6,336 nucleotides of DNA. Origin: Pseudomonadota bacterium (GTDB taxonomy: Bacteria > Pseudomonadota > Alphaproteobacteria > Rhizobiales > Hyphomicrobiaceae). The position numbers were made by a program, and so were the translations under genes. The stretch lies in assembly GCA_023428365.1 (NCBI GenBank), contig JAEYYQ010000257.1:1-6336 (forward strand), given 5' to 3'. The notes below the pieces were generated by a model. The model saw only the letters and a program-made list of their open reading frames with translations. It made no database searches and was not told the origin of the DNA. Every line of letters starts with the position of its first letter. The stretch's first letter is position 1. Positions 5,645-6,336 of the stretch are shown in pieces.

Positions 5645-6336
5645 TTACTTGATCCCGGTCATTGTTATCCCCTGGACGAAACGGCGACGGGCGATGAGAA
5701 ACAGGATTACGAGCGGCGCCGTGATGATGACGGCACCAGCCATCAGGCTTCCGTAGTTGGCACCGGTTTCGGAATTGGCAAAAAACAGCATGCCAAGCGG
5801 CGGCGGAGCATATTCCATCCGCTGGATGACGATCATCGGCCAGTAGAGATCGTTCCAATGCGCAACAACGGAAAAGATCGAAAACGCCGCAATCGCCGGC
5901 CACGCGCTAGGAACGACGATGCGCCACAGGATTTCAAACTCGCCAATGCCATCGACGCGCGCGGCTTGGAGAATTTCATCCGGAAACGTTTTGAACGTCT
6001 GGCGAAACAGGAATATCGCGAATACCGACAGAAAGAACGGCAGCATCATCGCGAAATAGGTATCGAGCAGGCCGAATTCCGCGAGCCCCAGGTAAAGCGG
6101 CAGCGCCGGCACCTGAATGGGAATGCACAGCGCCGCGATGATGAGCCCGAACATCAGCCCACGGCCCGGAAATTTCAGCTTTGCCAGTGCATAGGCAGCA
6201 GGGATCGCGACAAGCAACTGCACAACGAGAATGCCACTGCAAACAATCACGCCATTGAGCATGAAGCGCAGCAACGGCGCGATCGTCAGAGCTTCGGTGT
6301 AGTTCTCGACGCCATAAAACGCGCCGGGAATGGGAT
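5645..6336 (-). CDS. ABC transporter inner-membrane permease (UgpE/CUT1 type), 5'-truncated by the window edge
   Basis: This is one of the two membrane subunits through which the solute passes. The frame runs from the right edge to TAA at 5647-5645, giving about 229 residues of a family usually near 280, so the start codon and first membrane helix lie outside. Visible parts are a periplasmic piece (GVENYTEAL), a helix at visible residues about 25-50, further helices at about 58-80, 92-112 and 145-165, and a last helix before the C-terminal RRRFVQGITMTGIK, which is typical of these permeases. The EAA cytoplasmic loop that docks onto the ATPase is clear at about 120-143 (ILQAARVDGIGEFEILWRIV followed by VPSAWP), and WNDLYWPMIV (160-169) is also characteristic. 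It is transcribed ahead of the binding-protein gene, 137 bases away. An internal TTG at 6274 is not the start, since conserved sequence continues upstream of it. Confidence 0.95.
   Translation of the reverse strand, partial: PIPGAFYGVENYTEALTIAPLLRFMLNGVIVCSGILVVQLLVAIPAAYALAKLKFPGRGLMFGLIIAALCIPIQVPALPLYLGLAEFGLLDTYFAMMLPFFLSVFAIFLFRQTFKTFPDEILQAARVDGIGEFEILWRIVVPSAWPAIAAFSIFSVVAHWNDLYWPMIVIQRMEYAPPPLGMLFFANSETGANYGSLMAGAVIITAPLVILFLIARRRFVQGITMTGIK

Noticed and set aside
5553..5903. Minus-strand open frame of 116 codons
   Set aside because: It overlaps the permease gene in another frame and shows a Cys/His/Arg-rich shadow composition.
1..6336. CRISPR array, insertion sequence, tRNA or phage-like genes
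   Set aside because: I found no regularly spaced repeats, transposase or integrase motifs, terminal inverted repeats or tRNA-like cloverleaf on either strand by eye.

Overview
The window looks like a piece of an alphaproteobacterial chromosome, most likely from the Hyphomicrobiales (the Bradyrhizobium/Rhodopseudomonas side). This is inferred from the GC-rich coding sequence, GTG starts, the rhizobial-type Kup protein and the style of the ABC transporter genes. I cannot name a species. All genes look chromosomal; I saw no mobile element, tRNA, rRNA or CRISPR array.

Layout from left to right. (1) Positions 1-998, minus strand: a class III (CaiB/BaiF-type) CoA-transferase whose C-terminus runs off the left edge. 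(2) 999-1217: a spacer with one doubtful small reading frame. (3) 1218-1742, minus: a small exported protein of unknown function with a strong Shine-Dalgarno and a GTG start. (4) 1743-2199: a divergent intergenic region. It holds an AT-rich island with a perfect match to the IHF core consensus, a candidate sigma-70 promoter and a possible leader hairpin, all upstream of kup. (5) 2200-4119, plus: a complete Kup low-affinity potassium transporter, the only plus-strand gene. (6) 4120-4211: a convergent spacer with a rho-independent terminator oriented for the minus strand. (7) 4212-5507, minus: the periplasmic substrate-binding protein of a carbohydrate/glycerol-phosphate type ABC importer (CUT1/Ugp-like). 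(8) 5508-5644: a spacer with three small potential hairpins. (9) 5645-6336, minus: the UgpE-like inner-membrane permease of the same importer, its N-terminus cut off by the right edge.

The permease and binding protein form the 3' end of one minus-strand transporter operon. The other permease and the ATPase, if linked, must lie beyond position 6336, because the terminator closes the operon on the other side. Kup, the exported protein and the CoA-transferase have no evident functional link to this importer or to each other.

I did not find a convincing undescribed system. The points most worth a second look are the putative IHF site/promoter architecture upstream of kup, the structured permease-to-binding-protein spacer, and the unassigned exported protein.
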